Positions 22,006 to 34,934 of a stretch of 64,000 nucleotides of DNA are shown in pieces. Source of the DNA: Pantoea sp. A4 (GTDB lineage Bacteria; Pseudomonadota; Gammaproteobacteria; Enterobacterales; Enterobacteriaceae); assembly GCF_000295955.2 (NCBI RefSeq), contig NZ_ALXE01000021.1:248001-312000 (forward strand), read 5' to 3'. The position numbers were made by a program, and so were the translations under genes. The notes beneath the pieces are model-generated. The model was not told the DNA's origin, ran no database searches, and saw nothing but the letters and a program-made list of their open reading frames with translations. Every line of letters starts with the position of its first letter. Position 1 is the stretch's first letter.

Positions 22006-22617
22006 ATGAAATTACGCGTAATCGCCTGTGGCCTACTGGCCACCTTTATGTCTGCCACGGTGCTGGCTGATGCGTCCAGCACGCTGCAACAGCGTTTGAA
22101 TAAAGTGAATAGCTTCCATGCCAGCTTCAGCCAAAAAGTGACCGACAGCACCGGGGCAAACGTGCAGGATGGTCAGGGGGAGCTGTGGGTTAAACGTCCA
22201 AGCCTGTTTAACTGGCACATGACCGCCCCGGATGAGAGCGTCATCATTTCTGATGGCAAAAATCTGTGGTTCTACAATCCGTTTGTTGAGCAGGCCAGCG
22301 TAAGCCTGTTGAAAAATGCTACCAGCAATACGCCGTTTATGCTGATTGCCCGTAACCAGCCTTCTGACTGGCAAAAATATAATGTCAAACAGCAGGGCGA
22401 TAACTTCGATCTGACACCGAAAAGTGCAGATGGCAACCTCAAGCAGTTCACCATCACGGTGACTGCAGCCGGGACGATCAATCAGTTCAGCGCCATTGAA
22501 CAAGACGGGCAACGCAGTAACTACCAGCTGAAAAGTCAGGTTAACGGCGCTATCAGCCCGGATAAATTCACCTTTACGCCACCTCAAGGGGTGACGGTAG
22601 ACGACCAACGTCAGTGA
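22006..22617 (+). CDS. lolA: Outer-membrane lipoprotein carrier protein LolA
   Basis: Periplasmic chaperone carrying lipoproteins from LolCDE to LolB. The ATG at 22006 is chosen: AAGGAATTGAAGCAG lies just before it, it gives 203 aa as in E. coli, and the protein begins with a signal peptide cleaved after VLA (residue 21). The longer upstream frame runs through the ftsK-lolA hairpins and is spurious. The body shows the SFSQ and [13 protein letters not shown] features of the family. rarA follows after 7 bp. Confidence 0.96.
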   Translation: MKLRVIACGLLATFMSATVLADASSTLQQRLNKVNSFHASFSQKVTDSTGANVQDGQGELWVKRPSLFNWHMTAPDESVIISDGKNLWFYNPFVEQASVSLLKNATSNTPFMLIARNQPSDWQKYNVKQQGDNFDLTPKSADGNLKQFTITVTAAGTINQFSAIEQDGQRSNYQLKSQVNGAISPDKFTFTPPQGVTVDDQRQ

Positions 22618-22624
22618 GGTTTGC

Positions 22625-23968
22625 GTGAGTAATCTGTCGCTGGATTTTTCGCCTGAAGCCTTCAGGCCTCTGGCTGCCCGTATGCGGCCAGAGACGCTGC
22701 AACAGTACATTGGCCAGCAGCACCTGTTGGCGGCGGGTAAACCGCTGCCACGGGCGATTGAAGCGGGCCATCTCCACTCCATGATTCTGTGGGGGCCGCC
22801 TGGCACCGGTAAAACGACGCTGGCGGAACTGATTGCACGTTATGGCAATGCGGACGTGGAGCGAATTTCCGCTGTGACGTCGGGCATTAAAGAGATCCGT
22901 GAAGCGATAGAACGCGCGCGGCAAAATCGCCAGGTTGGGCGGCGTACCATCCTGTTCGTTGATGAAGTGCATCGCTTTAATAAAAGCCAGCAGGATGCAT
23001 TCTTACCGCACATTGAAGATGGCACCATCACATTTATTGGTGCCACCACAGAAAACCCGTCGTTTGAACTCAACTCGGCACTGTTATCGCGCGCTCGCGT
23101 CTACCTGCTTAAATCCCTCACCACAGCGGATATTGAGCAGGTGCTCGATCAGGCGATGCAGGATAAAACCCGAGGTCTCGGCGACAGTGATATTGTGCTG
23201 CCTGACAATACCCGGCGCATGATTGCAGAACTGGTCACCGGGGATGCGCGTCGCGCACTCAATACGCTGGAAATGATGGCGGACATGGCCGAGCTTAATG
23301 CTCAGGGCCAGCGGGAACTCACGCCTCAGCTACTGAATGAAGTGTCTGGCGAGCGTGCCGCCCGCTTTGATAACAAGGGTGACCGGTTTTATGACCTGAT
23401 CTCCGCGCTGCACAAGTCGGTACGGGGTTCCGCCCCGGATGCCGCACTCTATTGGTATGCCCGAATTATCACCGCAGGCGGTGATCCACTGTATGTGGCC
23501 CGGCGTTTGCTGGCGATAGCGTCTGAAGATGTGGGTAATGCCGATCCCCGTGGCATGCAGGTCGCGATAGCCGCGTGGGACTGCTTCACGCGTGTCGGGC
23601 CAGCCGAAGGTGAACGAGCGATTGCTCAGGCGATCGTTTATCTGGCCTGCGCACCGAAGAGCAATGCGGTGTATACCGCCTTCAAAGCCGCGATGCGTGA
23701 TGCGCGGGAAAATCCAGATTACGATGTGCCAGAGCATCTGCGCAACGCGCCGACCAAACTCATGCAGGAGATGGGGCTAGGGAAAGAGTACCGTTATGCG
23801 CACGATGAGGTGAATGCCTATGCCGCAGGAGAGGTCTATTTCCCGCCTGAAATGGCACAAACGCGCTACTATCATCCACCCACACGCGGGCTGGAAGGTA
23901 AAATTGGTGAAAAGCTAGCCTGGCTGGCTGAACAGGATCAAAATAGCCCGATAAAACGCTACCGCTAA
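22625..23968 (+). CDS. rarA: Replication-associated recombination protein RarA (MgsA)
   Basis: AAA+ ATPase of the clamp-loader/RuvB-like class acting at stalled forks and gaps. Length 447 aa equals E. coli RarA. Walker [14 protein letters not shown] near 57, Walker [13 protein letters not shown] near 110-121, sensor GATTENPSF. The start is GTG at 22625, with GAGG 5 nt upstream, 8 bp after the lolA stop, so the two are probably co-transcribed. Confidence 0.96.
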   Translation: MSNLSLDFSPEAFRPLAARMRPETLQQYIGQQHLLAAGKPLPRAIEAGHLHSMILWGPPGTGKTTLAELIARYGNADVERISAVTSGIKEIREAIERARQNRQVGRRTILFVDEVHRFNKSQQDAFLPHIEDGTITFIGATTENPSFELNSALLSRARVYLLKSLTTADIEQVLDQAMQDKTRGLGDSDIVLPDNTRRMIAELVTGDARRALNTLEMMADMAELNAQGQRELTPQLLNEVSGERAARFDNKGDRFYDLISALHKSVRGSAPDAALYWYARIITAGGDPLYVARRLLAIASEDVGNADPRGMQVAIAAWDCFTRVGPAEGERAIAQAIVYLACAPKSNAVYTAFKAAMRDARENPDYDVPEHLRNAPTKLMQEMGLGKEYRYAHDEVNAYAAGEVYFPPEMAQTRYYHPPTRGLEGKIGEKLAWLAEQDQNSPIKRYR

Positions 23969-24051
23969 AACAGGTGTTGCGGTAAGGTGAGCAATAATTT
24001 CAACGCATTCCGTGTGAATGCGTCCCTCCGTTCTATCAATTAACTTCATAA

Positions 24052-25356
<1,305 letters not shown>

Positions 25357-25372
25357 TCCCTTAGTAATGCAT

Positions 25373-26221
<849 letters not shown>

Positions 26222-26258
26222 TTACCCGAAGTCGAGCCTTTCGGCCCGACGGGGGAGA

Positions 26259-27956
26259 TTAAATCGAGGTACGACGGTAGTGACGGTACTGCGGTAACCA
26301 GAAGTTATCCGCAACTGCTTTCGACAGCACATCTTCGGAGGTGACAACAGCCACACCGGCCAACTGAGCCGCTTTACCGACTTCCATCGCGATGATTTTT
26401 GACACGCCCTGAATATCCTGAATTTCCGGCAATACCGGCCCTTCACCTTCGTTCACCAGCGGCGAGCAGTCTGCCAGCGCGCGGCTGGCGGTCATCAGCA
26501 TTGAGTCGGTAACGCGTGAGGCACCCGAAGCGATAACACCCAGGCCAATACCAGGGAAGATATAGGAGTTATTACACTGGGCAATCGGATAGGTTTTGCC
26601 TTTCCAGCTAACCGGAGCAAATGGGCTACCGGTGGCAACCAGTGCTGCACCGTCAGTCCATGCGATGATATCTGAAGGCTGTGCTTCCACGCGTGACGTT
26701 GGGTTAGAAAGCGGCATCACGATTGGGCGTGGGCAGTGTTTGTGCATCTCGCGAATAATTTCTTCGGTGAACAGGCCTGGCTGACCCGACACACCAATCA
26801 GAATATCCGGGCGCGCATTGCGCACGACATCCAACAGAGAAATGGCTTCGTTAGTGAGATCCCAGCTTGCCAGGTCTTCGCTTTTTTGCACCAGACGGCT
26901 CTGGAAGTCGAGCAGGTTTGGCAGCTTGTCCGTCAGCAGGCCGAAGCGGTCAACCATAAACACGCGTGCGCGCGCTTCGGCATCGCTCAGACCTTCGGAT
27001 TTCATCTCGGCGATAATCTGCTCGGCAATACCACAGCCCGCAGAGCCCGCGCCAAGGAAGGCCACTTTCTGGTCACGCAGACGGCTACCTGCCGCACGGC
27101 TTGCCGCAATCAGCGTCCCTACAGCCACCGCTGCGGTGCCTTGAATATCATCGTTGAAGCAGCATACTTCGTCACGATAGCGTTCCAGTAGCGGCATCGC
27201 ATTTTTCTGCGCAAAGTCTTCAAACTGCAACAGCGCTTTTGGCCAGCGACGTTTTACTGCCTGAATGAAATCGTTGACGAAGGCATCATACTCTTCGCCT
27301 GTAATACGCGGGCTACGCCAGCCCATATACAGCGGGTCGTTCAGCAGTTGCTGGTTGTTAGTACCCACATCCAGCACCACTGGTAAGGTATAGGCCGGGC
27401 TGATGCCGCCACAGGCGGTATACAGGGAGAGCTTACCAATTGGAATGCCCATGCCGCCAATGCCGAGGTCGCCCAGACCAAGAATGCGCTCACCGTCAGT
27501 CACGACAATGACTTTTACGTTCTGCTTGGTGGCGTTTTGCAGCATATCTTCGATGTGCGCACGGTTAGGATATGAGATGAAAACGCCGCGCGCACGACGA
27601 TAAATTTCGGAGAACTGTTCACAAGCTGCACCCACGGTCGGGGTATAGATGATTGGCATCATTTCAGCGAGGTGGTTATCGAGCAGGCGATAGAACAGGG
27701 TTTCGTTGGTATCCTGGATATTGCGCAGATAGATGTGCTTATCGATATTGGTCTTGAAGTCCTGGAACTGACGCCATGCGCGCTGAGCCTGTTCTTCAAT
27801 GGTTTCTACTGCTTCGGGTAGCAGGCCATTCAGATTAAACTCGTTACGTTCTTCCACTGAGAACGCACTGCCTTTGTTCAGCAGGGGAAATTCCAGCAAA
27901 ATCGGTCCGGCGTAGGGGATGTATAAAGGTCGCTTACTTTCGTACTCGAGTTCCAT
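26259..27956 (-). CDS. maeA: NAD-dependent malic enzyme MaeA (SfcA)
   Basis: Oxidative decarboxylation of malate to pyruvate with NAD. The 565-residue protein matches E. coli MaeA (565 aa). Recognisable parts: [18 protein letters not shown] near the start, malic motif [16 protein letters not shown] near 99, the tyrosine/lysine active-site region [13 protein letters not shown], metal-binding FNDDIQGTA near 267, and the NAD-binding [14 protein letters not shown] near 312. It lies alone between sanA and cdd on the minus strand. Confidence 0.96.
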   Translation of the reverse strand: MELEYESKRPLYIPYAGPILLEFPLLNKGSAFSVEERNEFNLNGLLPEAVETIEEQAQRAWRQFQDFKTNIDKHIYLRNIQDTNETLFYRLLDNHLAEMMPIIYTPTVGAACEQFSEIYRRARGVFISYPNRAHIEDMLQNATKQNVKVIVVTDGERILGLGDLGIGGMGIPIGKLSLYTACGGISPAYTLPVVLDVGTNNQQLLNDPLYMGWRSPRITGEEYDAFVNDFIQAVKRRWPKALLQFEDFAQKNAMPLLERYRDEVCCFNDDIQGTAAVAVGTLIAASRAAGSRLRDQKVAFLGAGSAGCGIAEQIIAEMKSEGLSDAEARARVFMVDRFGLLTDKLPNLLDFQSRLVQKSEDLASWDLTNEAISLLDVVRNARPDILIGVSGQPGLFTEEIIREMHKHCPRPIVMPLSNPTSRVEAQPSDIIAWTDGAALVATGSPFAPVSWKGKTYPIAQCNNSYIFPGIGLGVIASGASRVTDSMLMTASRALADCSPLVNEGEGPVLPEIQDIQGVSKIIAMEVGKAAQLAGVAVVTSEDVLSKAVADNFWLPQYRHYRRTSI

Positions 27957-28097
27957 TAGGTGATGCTCCGGTTGCGGTGTTGAATTTTTATTGTTGTGCT
28001 GTTTCAGAATGCTGGCGTCAGATCCTAGTAAATTTGCGCCAGAAGTACAGCACTTGTTAATAAAAGGTCATAAATCCCGGCGCAACCGGCTTCAGTG

Positions 28098-28988
28098 TCA
28101 GGGCTTTTGCAGCGCGACGCGGGCAATGTTGTCACAGCCCAGCGCGTGCAGCGTGGCAGAAAAATCGGCCCACTGGCTGATGATCGCGTCTGATGATTCC
28201 GCTAATACCGCCTGTTGCAGGTCATCGATGCTCTCACCGCTGAGGTTTAGGGCGATCAGCGCGGCCTGTAATGGAGGCAGTGAGGGGTTGAAGGCGGCAT
28301 TTTCTGCGTAGGAGCCGCTGAACTGTCGGCCACGTTTAGTCAGTAGCGCAACCCCGCTGTGAGCGTGGCTGTAAGGCGCATGGCTACGGTTAGCCGCGGC
28401 AATCGCTGTCTGATCCAGCGCTTCTCCGTTCAGGAGATAACCATGGTTGCACTCATCCAGCAAGAAAGTGGTGACGGCCAGGTCGCGTGGGCCAAAGGCA
28501 TTCGGCAGGTAGTCTGCCAGCTTACTCTGCGCCCGCTCTGGCAGGCGAATGGATAACTCAAGGCCACTGTTCAACTCATTCATAAACTGGCGACAGTGTC
28601 CGCAAGGCGTGTAATTGACGGTGATACTCTGCAATCCCTGCTCACCACGCACCCAGGCATGGGTAATGGCGCTTTGCTCAGCATGCACGGTTTGTTGCAA
28701 GGCCACGCCGCGAAATTCCATATTGGCACCGAAATACCAGTGCCCGCTTTTGCCGTGTGCAATCGCCCCAACGGAAAAGTGCGAAACCGCTTCCAGTGCA
28801 CATGCAGCCGCAAGCGGTAACAGCGCCAGTGCCAAATGATGCTCATCCAGCCCACTTTGCTGCTGTAACTGTTTCACCTGTTCAGGGGTTAAGAATCCTG
28901 CGAAATCAGGGGCGGCAATCACCGGTTGCACAGCGGCCTGGAGCGTAGCGGGCAGAGAAGCCAGGGCTTCGGAAAATCGTGGGTGCAT
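28098..28988 (-). CDS. cdd: Cytidine deaminase
   Basis: Zinc enzyme converting cytidine and deoxycytidine to uridines in pyrimidine salvage. ATG at 28988 gives 296 aa (294 in E. coli, the dimeric two-domain type). Catalytic HAE at 102-104 and zinc cysteines in PCGHC (129, 132). The C-terminal half is the degenerate second deaminase domain. yohJK lie upstream on the same strand. The upstream gap shows the CRP-CytR-CRP layout known for cdd. Confidence 0.97.
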   Translation of the reverse strand: MHPRFSEALASLPATLQAAVQPVIAAPDFAGFLTPEQVKQLQQQSGLDEHHLALALLPLAAACALEAVSHFSVGAIAHGKSGHWYFGANMEFRGVALQQTVHAEQSAITHAWVRGEQGLQSITVNYTPCGHCRQFMNELNSGLELSIRLPERAQSKLADYLPNAFGPRDLAVTTFLLDECNHGYLLNGEALDQTAIAAANRSHAPYSHAHSGVALLTKRGRQFSGSYAENAAFNPSLPPLQAALIALNLSGESIDDLQQAVLAESSDAIISQWADFSATLHALGCDNIARVALQKP

Positions 28989-29033
28989 ATCAACCTCGTT
29001 ATCAATCACTGCGGCAAAGGGCCGTCTCGCTGT

Positions 29034-29105
29034 TATATGTGATCTACGTCAGGCTGACAATGCAACAAGTTGCGCTTGTTTCATCTTTGCGAGATGTATC
29101 GCAAA
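29034..29105 (-). promoter_or_regulatory. CRP-CytR-CRP control region of cdd
   Basis: Three elements are read directly. TGTGATCTACGTCAGG (29038-29053) resembles a CRP site. AATGCAAC and GTTGCGCT (29059-29066 and 29069-29076) are inverted CytR-type octamers 2 bp apart, the first a perfect match to GTTGCATT in reverse. TTTGCGAGATGTATCGCAAA (29086-29105) is a perfect palindrome with the TGCGA-N6-TCGCA form of CRP-S sites. The CRP centres are 50 bp apart. This is the architecture described for E. coli cdd. Confidence 0.75.
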
Positions 29106-29108
29106 CTT

Positions 29109-29801
29109 TTAACCGATCCAGCGCATCAGCAGCGGGAAGATCAAGGGTGCCAGTAGCGAAGTGATAATGCCGCAAATCACCAGTGCCAGGGAGCTAAAGG
29201 CACCTTCCTGATAATCCATTTCCACAGCGCGTGCCGTACCCAGCGCGTGGGAAGCATTTCCCATGGCCAGCCCGCGTGCGGCTTTGCTGCGAATGCCCAG
29301 TAAATTAAACAACATATGCGCAAACACCGCACCGAGCGTACCGGCGATTAACACACAAATCGCACTGATAGCGGGGATGCCGCCCAGGGTGGCCGACACT
29401 GCCATAGCAATCGGCGTGGTCACCGATTTGGGCATCACCGTGGCGGCAATTTCCTGCGAGGCCCCCAGCCACAATGCGATGGCGGTGCCGGAGACCATCG
29501 CAGTCATACTGCCGATGGCACAGACTGTGATTATCAGTTTCCAGCGAGCGCGAATTTGATGGATCTGCTCATACAACGGGATTGCCAGCGCGACTACCGC
29601 CGGTTGCAGCAGCTGATTCAGGATTTCACTCCCGGCAAAATAGCGGCTGTAGGGGAGCCGTAAGAGCAGTAGCAGTGGAATGATGATCGCCATGGCAATC
29701 AGTAACGGGTTGACCAGCGGGCTTTTAAAGCGCGCCGCCAGCGTGCGTGCCAGCCAATAGACCGCTACGCTAAGCGGCAGTGACCACCAAAAATCATGCA
29801 T
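29109..29801 (-). CDS. yohK: YohK, LrgB-family inner-membrane protein
   Basis: Membrane protein of 230 aa of the LrgB/CidB family, partner of YohJ. The ATG at 29801 (MHDFWWSLPLS) is chosen to match E. coli YohK (231 aa). The segment MPKSVTTPIAMAVS near 125 is the conserved LrgB motif, and GNASHALGTARA near 185 is also family-typical. It overlaps the yohJ stop by 8 bp. The stop codon almost touches the cdd upstream operator, so cdd has its own promoter. Confidence 0.92.
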   Translation of the reverse strand: MHDFWWSLPLSVAVYWLARTLAARFKSPLVNPLLIAMAIIIPLLLLLRLPYSRYFAGSEILNQLLQPAVVALAIPLYEQIHQIRARWKLIITVCAIGSMTAMVSGTAIALWLGASQEIAATVMPKSVTTPIAMAVSATLGGIPAISAICVLIAGTLGAVFAHMLFNLLGIRSKAARGLAMGNASHALGTARAVEMDYQEGAFSSLALVICGIITSLLAPLIFPLLMRWIG

Positions 29802-30186
29802 CGTCTTGCTCCGTTGGTGTATTGGCCCGGTGTATTTTTTCGCTACAGTAGCCCACGGTAAGCAGCACCAGAAACGTACTGACAAAACAGGACACCATCA
29901 GCGGGCCAAACTGCGCCAGCAGTACCTGCCACCACACCATAATGCCGACGCTAATCGGAATGAACAGCAGCAGCATATTGCGCATCAGCAGGTGCCCGCC
30001 AGGTTTGACCCACTCAATATTCACCAGTTGGCTGGTCAGCAAAGCGAACAGAATCAGCATGCCGATAATACTGCCAGGCAGTGCAAACGGCAGGAGGGTA
30101 GCAATGCCATCACCCGCCCACAGACACAGATAAAGGATGATAAAAGCACGCAGCAAACGCCCAGCGGTGGCGAGTAGGTTCAGCAT
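29794..30186 (-). CDS. yohJ: YohJ, LrgA/CidA-family inner-membrane protein
   Basis: Holin-like membrane protein of 130 aa of the CidA/LrgA family with about four hydrophobic segments. LPLPGSIIGM-type sequence (here FALPGSIIGMLILF near 33-46) is the family hallmark. It is the first gene of the yohJ-yohK pair. Role in enterics is not firmly established; relatives in Gram-positives modulate murein hydrolase activity or overflow metabolite transport. Confidence 0.92.
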   Translation of the reverse strand: MLNLLATAGRLLRAFIILYLCLWAGDGIATLLPFALPGSIIGMLILFALLTSQLVNIEWVKPGGHLLMRNMLLLFIPISVGIMVWWQVLLAQFGPLMVSCFVSTFLVLLTVGYCSEKIHRANTPTEQDDA

Positions 30187-30280
30187 ATTGGCTCCAGGGG
30201 GATCGTACGAAACGTCGCTATTTGAACAGGTTATCTGAAGCAGGCGGAGGTGTCAGTATCAGGACGGGAAAGCAAGGGGG

Positions 30281-30311
30281 AAAATGAGGCTCCCTCGTGC
30301 GGAGGGAGCCT
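30281..30311 (-). terminator. metG terminator
   Basis: Minus-strand AGGCTCCCTC-GCAC-type stem (10 bp, AGGCTCCCTC/GAGGGAGCCT) followed by CATTTTCCCC. It lies 6 nt beyond the metG stop; the T run is short. Confidence 0.7.
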
Positions 30312-30317
30312 GAGTGA

Positions 30318-32351
30318 TTACTTCACTGGCATACCCGGCTGTGCGCCGCTGTCTACCGAGAGAACAAACAGATCTTTGCCGCCAGGACCTGCTGAAAGCA
30401 CCATACCTTCCGAGATGCCAAAGCGCATCTTACGCGGTGCCAGGTTGGCAACAATGATGGTCATTTTGCCCACCAGCACTGAAGGATCAGGATATGCCGC
30501 ACGGATACCAGAGAAGATTTGACGCTTCTCGCCGCCCAGATCCAGCTCAAGGCGTAGCAGTTTGTCAGAACCTTCAACCAGCTCAGCCTTTTCAATCAGC
30601 GCAACGCGCATATCCACTTTGGCAAAATCATCAATGGTGATCGCTTCGCCAATCGGTGCATCTGCCAGTGGGCCGGTGGCTGCCGGGGCGCTCGCTGCGG
30701 CAGCTTCTTCTTTAGAAGCATCAATCAGCGCGGTCACTTTGGTCATTTCGATACGGCCATACAGGGCTTTAAACGGTGCAACCTGATGGTCAAGCAGTGG
30801 TTGTGCAATCGCATCCCAGCTCAGTTCCGTGTTGAGGAAGGCTTCGGCACGTGCTGTCAGTGATGGCATCACTGGCTTCAGCCAGGTCATCAGAACGCGG
30901 AACAGGTTGATGCCCATTGAGCAGATGGCTTGCAAATCAGCATCACGGCCTTCCTGCTTCGCCACCACCCACGGCGCCTGCTCATCCACATAACGGTTGG
31001 CGATATCCGCCAGCGCCATGATTTCGCGGATGGCGCGGTTATATTCACGGCTGGCCCAGGCTTCACCAATGCGCTCTGAAGCATCGACGAAGGTCTGATA
31101 CAGCGCCGGATCTGCCAGTTCTGCGGCCAGTTTGCCGTCAAAACGCTTGCTGATGAAGCCCGCATTACGTGAAGCCAGATTGACCACTTTGTTAACGATA
31201 TCGGCGTTAACACGCTGCACGAAATCTTCCAGGTTCAGGTCGATATCATCAATGCGTGAAGAGAGTTTCGCGGCATAGTAGTAACGCAGGCTGTCGGCAT
31301 CCAGATGCTGCAACCAGGTGCTGGCTTTAATGAAAGTTCCGCGCGATTTAGACATTTTCGCGCCATTGACTGTCACATAACCGTGCACAAACAGGTTGTT
31401 CGGTTTACGGAAGCCACTGCCTTCCAGCATGGCTGGCCAGAACAGGCTGTGGAAATAGACGATGTCTTTACCGATAAAGTGATACAGCTCGGTGGTGGAG
31501 TCTTTCTTCCAGAACTCATCGAAATCAATGTCGCCACGTTTGTCACACAGGTTTTTGAATGAACCCATGTAGCCAATCGGCGCATCCAGCCAGACGTAGA
31601 AATACTTGCCTGGCGCATCGGGGATTTCGAAGCCGAAATAAGGTGCATCGCGGGAGATATCCCACTGCTGCAAACCTGATTCGAACCACTCCTGCATTTT
31701 GTTCGCCACTTGCTCTTGCAGCGCGCCTGAACGCGTCCACGTCTGCAACATGGCGCTGAATGACGGCAGGTCAAAGAAGAAGTGTTCAGAATCACGCAAT
31801 ACCGGGGTCGCGCCGGAAACCACTGATTTTGGATCAATCAGCTCCGTTGGGCTGTAGGTTGCGCTGCACACTTCACAGTTGTCACCGTACTGATCCGGTG
31901 ACTTACATTTCGGGCAGGTGCCTTTCACAAAACGATCGGGCAGGAACATGCCTTTTTCCGGATCGTACAGCTGTGAGATGGTGCGGTTTTTAATAAAACC
32001 GTTCTCTTTCAGACGGGTATAAATCAGCGCCGACAGCTCGCGGTTCTCTTCACCGTGGGTGGAGTGATAGTTGTCATAGCTGATATCAAATCCGGCAAAG
32101 TCAGTCTGGTGTTCGGTTTTCATCTCTTCGATCATCTGCTCCGGCGCGATACCCAGCTGCTGAGCTTTCAGCATAATTGGGGTTCCGTGAGCATCGTCTG
32201 CACAGATGAAGTAAACCTGATTGCCACGCATTCGCTGGTAACGCACCCAAATGTCTGCCTGAATGTGTTCAAGCATGTGACCGAGATGGATTGAACCGTT
32301 CGCGTACGGCAGAGCGCACGTTACCATTATCTTTTTAGCGACTTGAGTCAT
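30318..32351 (-). CDS. metG: Methionyl-tRNA synthetase
   Basis: Class I synthetase of 677 aa (E. coli 677). The HIGH-type signature is in [12 protein letters not shown] near 15-26. The zinc knuckle CPKC...CEVC is near 146-162. KMSKS is at about 333-337 ([11 protein letters not shown]). The C-terminal EMAPII-like tRNA-binding domain (about 575-677) is present, so this is the dimeric form. It is divergent from mrp. Confidence 0.98.
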   Translation of the reverse strand: MTQVAKKIMVTCALPYANGSIHLGHMLEHIQADIWVRYQRMRGNQVYFICADDAHGTPIMLKAQQLGIAPEQMIEEMKTEHQTDFAGFDISYDNYHSTHGEENRELSALIYTRLKENGFIKNRTISQLYDPEKGMFLPDRFVKGTCPKCKSPDQYGDNCEVCSATYSPTELIDPKSVVSGATPVLRDSEHFFFDLPSFSAMLQTWTRSGALQEQVANKMQEWFESGLQQWDISRDAPYFGFEIPDAPGKYFYVWLDAPIGYMGSFKNLCDKRGDIDFDEFWKKDSTTELYHFIGKDIVYFHSLFWPAMLEGSGFRKPNNLFVHGYVTVNGAKMSKSRGTFIKASTWLQHLDADSLRYYYAAKLSSRIDDIDLNLEDFVQRVNADIVNKVVNLASRNAGFISKRFDGKLAAELADPALYQTFVDASERIGEAWASREYNRAIREIMALADIANRYVDEQAPWVVAKQEGRDADLQAICSMGINLFRVLMTWLKPVMPSLTARAEAFLNTELSWDAIAQPLLDHQVAPFKALYGRIEMTKVTALIDASKEEAAAASAPAATGPLADAPIGEAITIDDFAKVDMRVALIEKAELVEGSDKLLRLELDLGGEKRQIFSGIRAAYPDPSVLVGKMTIIVANLAPRKMRFGISEGMVLSAGPGGKDLFVLSVDSGAQPGMPVK

Positions 32352-32512
32352 AGTTTGCGTAGCTTACTGTTGATTGACAAATTGGGCTTAGATGTTAACC
32401 GATGCACCCTCTGGCGTAAACACGAGGCGCAGTCACTCATTCGTCTGGGCTATCTGATATTATTGTTTAATCACTGATGTATATGGCCTTGAGACAAGCA
32501 AAAGGAGTGGGG

Positions 32513-33625
32513 ATGAGTACACAATCCCAGGCATTACATTCGCCGGAAGCACTGCGTGCAATTGTGGCAAATGTCCTGAACGGCTTTGAACACCCAACGT
32601 TACAGCAGCGTCTGGGGCAGCTCAAAGCCCTGCGCCACGTTGCTTTGCTGGATGGCAAGCTGCATATCGACATTGGAATGCCGTTCGCGTGGCAGAGCGC
32701 GTTTGAACAGTTGCAATCCCAGACCAGCTCAGATCTGTTGCGTTTAACCGGGAGCCAGGCCATTGACTGGCGTCTGAGCTATGACATCGCCACCCTTAAG
32801 CGGGTAAAAAATCAGCCCGGCGTCAATGGGGTAAAAAATATTCTTGCCGTGAGCTCTGGCAAAGGAGGCGTCGGGAAGTCCAGCACCGCAGTTAATCTGG
32901 CGCTGGCGCTGGCCGCCGAAGGGGCGCGAGTGGGTCTGCTGGATGCCGATATCTACGGCCCATCTATTCCCACCATGCTGGGGGTGGAAAATGAGAGGCC
33001 AACCTCGCCGGATGGCACCCACATGGCACCGATTATGTCGCACGGGCTGGCAACCAACTCCATTGGCTATCTGGTGACGGATGACAACGCCATGGTCTGG
33101 CGTGGTCCCATGGCGAGTAAAGCGCTGATGCAGCTACTCAACGAAACGCTGTGGCCCGAACTGGACTACCTGATCCTCGACATGCCACCGGGCACGGGGG
33201 ATATTCAGCTGACGCTGGCGCAAAACGTCCCGGTAACTGGTGCAATCGTGGTGACGACGCCGCAGGACATCGCGCTGATGGATGCCCGTAAAGGCCTGGT
33301 GATGTTTGAGAAAGTACAGGTGCCAGTGCTGGGAGTGGTGGAAAATATGAGCATTCACATCTGTAGCGAATGCGGCCATCATGAGCCGATCTTTGGCACA
33401 GGTGGCGCACAGCGGCTGGTCGTGGATTACCACACCCGCCTGCTGGCTCAACTGCCTTTACACATTCATCTGCGCGAAGACCTTGATGATGGTGAGCCCA
33501 CGGTGATCCGCCGTCCAGACAGCGAGTTAACCACGATTTATCGCCAGCTCGCGGCTGAAGTTGCTGCACAACTCTACTGGCAAGGTCAGGTCATCCCGGG
33601 CGATATCGCGTTTCGCGCGGTCTAG
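32513..33625 (+). CDS. mrp: Iron-sulfur cluster carrier ATPase Mrp (ApbC)
   Basis: P-loop ATPase that carries Fe-S clusters to target proteins; loss affects thiamine synthesis in Salmonella. ATG at 32513 has AAAGGAG 6 nt upstream and gives 370 aa (E. coli 369). The deviant Walker A SSGKGGVGKSS lies near 108, and the cluster-binding pair CSEC is at residues 284 and 287. An N-terminal MIP18-like region precedes the ATPase domain. It is divergent from metG as in E. coli. Confidence 0.96.
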   Translation: MSTQSQALHSPEALRAIVANVLNGFEHPTLQQRLGQLKALRHVALLDGKLHIDIGMPFAWQSAFEQLQSQTSSDLLRLTGSQAIDWRLSYDIATLKRVKNQPGVNGVKNILAVSSGKGGVGKSSTAVNLALALAAEGARVGLLDADIYGPSIPTMLGVENERPTSPDGTHMAPIMSHGLATNSIGYLVTDDNAMVWRGPMASKALMQLLNETLWPELDYLILDMPPGTGDIQLTLAQNVPVTGAIVVTTPQDIALMDARKGLVMFEKVQVPVLGVVENMSIHICSECGHHEPIFGTGGAQRLVVDYHTRLLAQLPLHIHLREDLDDGEPTVIRRPDSELTTIYRQLAAEVAAQLYWQGQVIPGDIAFRAV

Positions 33626-33631
33626 TCGGAC

Positions 33632-34066
33632 TTATCTGTGCCCGGGGAGCAGGTAATGCATGAGCAGATAGCTGCCTTGCTCACTTTCTCCCTGAGCAAC
33701 GGTTTGCCACCCGTGGTGCCGATAAAACTGCTGTGCAACCCGGTTGTGCAGCAGGCATTTCAGTGCACCGGTTGAGGTAAAGCGGGACTGCACAAATTGC
33801 AGTAGCGCGCTGCCGACACCGCCGCGTTGGTAATCCGGATCAACGTACAGGCTGTGCAGGAAGTTGTCATTCTCCAGCACGGCTGCAAAGCCAACCCGTT
33901 TTCCTTGCTCTTCTGCTACCCACACCGTTTCGCCGAGAATCACACCATCCAGATCTTCCAGTTGCCATGCACTGCCGTCCAGCCAGTGCCAGTTTTCCCG
34001 CCGTGCGGCGAGGAAAAGGGTACGGAGAAAAGGGCGATCGGCTTCGTTAAAAGGTCGTATCTGCAC
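33632..34066 (-). CDS. GNAT family N-acetyltransferase
   Basis: Small acetyltransferase of unknown substrate. I choose GTG at 34066, since AGGAG lies 6 nt upstream and the protein then starts MQIRPFNEADRPFLRTLF; an in-frame ATG further upstream at 34111 has weaker support. The acetyl-CoA-binding motif is LYVDPDYQRGGVGSALL near 75-91, and the C-terminal FYRHHGW is typical of the family. It is convergent with mrp and sits before the ahpC promoter. Confidence 0.85.
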   Translation of the reverse strand: MQIRPFNEADRPFLRTLFLAARRENWHWLDGSAWQLEDLDGVILGETVWVAEEQGKRVGFAAVLENDNFLHSLYVDPDYQRGGVGSALLQFVQSRFTSTGALKCLLHNRVAQQFYRHHGWQTVAQGESEQGSYLLMHYLLPGHR

Positions 34067-34202
34067 ATGCTTCTCCTGGTTATCTGATCGCATACTCGTC
34101 ATCGCTGTCATTCTCTGGAAAAGAAAACCCCCTTAAATCCCCCCGTTTCTGTGTACAATGCGCCGGTTTTCATCGGGTCATGCGTAACATCATGGGGATT
34201 TG

Positions 34203-34239
34203 ATAGTTTTCAGTTATTCAATTGATAACACCTGCTTAT
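34203..34239 (+). promoter_or_regulatory. OxyR binding site upstream of ahpC
   Basis: Four tetramers ATAG, TTAT, ATAA, TTAT are separated by exactly 7 bp each. This fits the ATAG-N7-CTAT-N7-ATAG-N7-CTAT OxyR pattern with two or three substitutions. It lies 59 bp before the ahpC start and fits known OxyR activation of ahpCF. Confidence 0.82.
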
Positions 34240-34297
34240 TAGCACCTGGTCTGAAAATTCTGTAACGTAGCTCACATATTTTAACGGAGGTCACCTA

Positions 34298-34861
34298 ATG
34301 TCTATCATTAACACCAAAATCAAGCCATTCGCTAACGACGCATTCAAAAACGGTCAGTTCATCAAAGTCACCGAGAAAGACGTTGAAGGTAAATGGAGTG
34401 TGTTCTTCTTCTACCCAGCAGACTTCACCTTTGTTTGCCCAACTGAGCTGGGTGACGTTGCTGACCACCACGACGAGTTGCAGAAACTGGGTGTAGATAT
34501 CTACTCCGTTTCTACCGACACTCACTTTACCCACAAAGCCTGGCACGGTTCTTCTGAAACTATCGCAAAAATCAAATATGCGATGATCGGTGACCCAACT
34601 GGCGCACTGACCCGCAACTTCGAAGTGATGCGTGAAGATGAAGGCCTGGCTGACCGTGGTACTTTCATCGTTGACCCACAGGGCATCATCCAGGCTGTTG
34701 AAATCACCGCTGAAGGCATTGGCCGTGACGCATCTGACCTGATCCGCAAAATCAAAGCGGCTCAGTATGTTGCTTCTCACCCAGGCGAAGTGTGCCCGGC
34801 TAAATGGAAAGAAGGCGAAGCAACTCTGGCTCCATCTCTGGACCTGGTTGGCAAAATCTAA
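34298..34861 (+). CDS. ahpC: Alkyl hydroperoxide reductase subunit C (peroxiredoxin)
   Basis: Typical 2-Cys peroxiredoxin, the main scavenger of low H2O2 and organic peroxides. It has 187 aa as in E. coli. Peroxidatic Cys47 lies in DFTFVCPTE, and resolving Cys166 in GEVCPAKW. Strong RBS GGAGG lies 7 nt before the ATG. Codon use is that of a highly expressed gene. It is first in the ahpCF operon, followed by an internal terminator-like hairpin. Confidence 0.98.
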   Translation: MSIINTKIKPFANDAFKNGQFIKVTEKDVEGKWSVFFFYPADFTFVCPTELGDVADHHDELQKLGVDIYSVSTDTHFTHKAWHGSSETIAKIKYAMIGDPTGALTRNFEVMREDEGLADRGTFIVDPQGIIQAVEITAEGIGRDASDLIRKIKAAQYVASHPGEVCPAKWKEGEATLAPSLDLVGKI

Positions 34862-34888
34862 TTTCTCTGCCGTACCGATCTTTCTCTC

Positions 34889-34914
34889 ATCGGGTGCTTA
34901 GGCACCCGATTTCT
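34889..34914 (+). terminator. Intercistronic terminator/attenuator ahpC-ahpF
   Basis: TCGGGTGC-TTAG-GCACCCGA is a perfect 8-bp stem followed by TTTCTTC, 27 nt after the ahpC stop. Partial termination here would give more AhpC than AhpF. Confidence 0.75.
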
Positions 34915-34934
34915 TCTGACCAGGAAACGACACT

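Noticed and set aside
22033-22806. 257-codon minus-strand ORF across lolA and rarA.
   Set aside because: Spans two clearly real genes on the plus strand; composition is that of a shadow frame.
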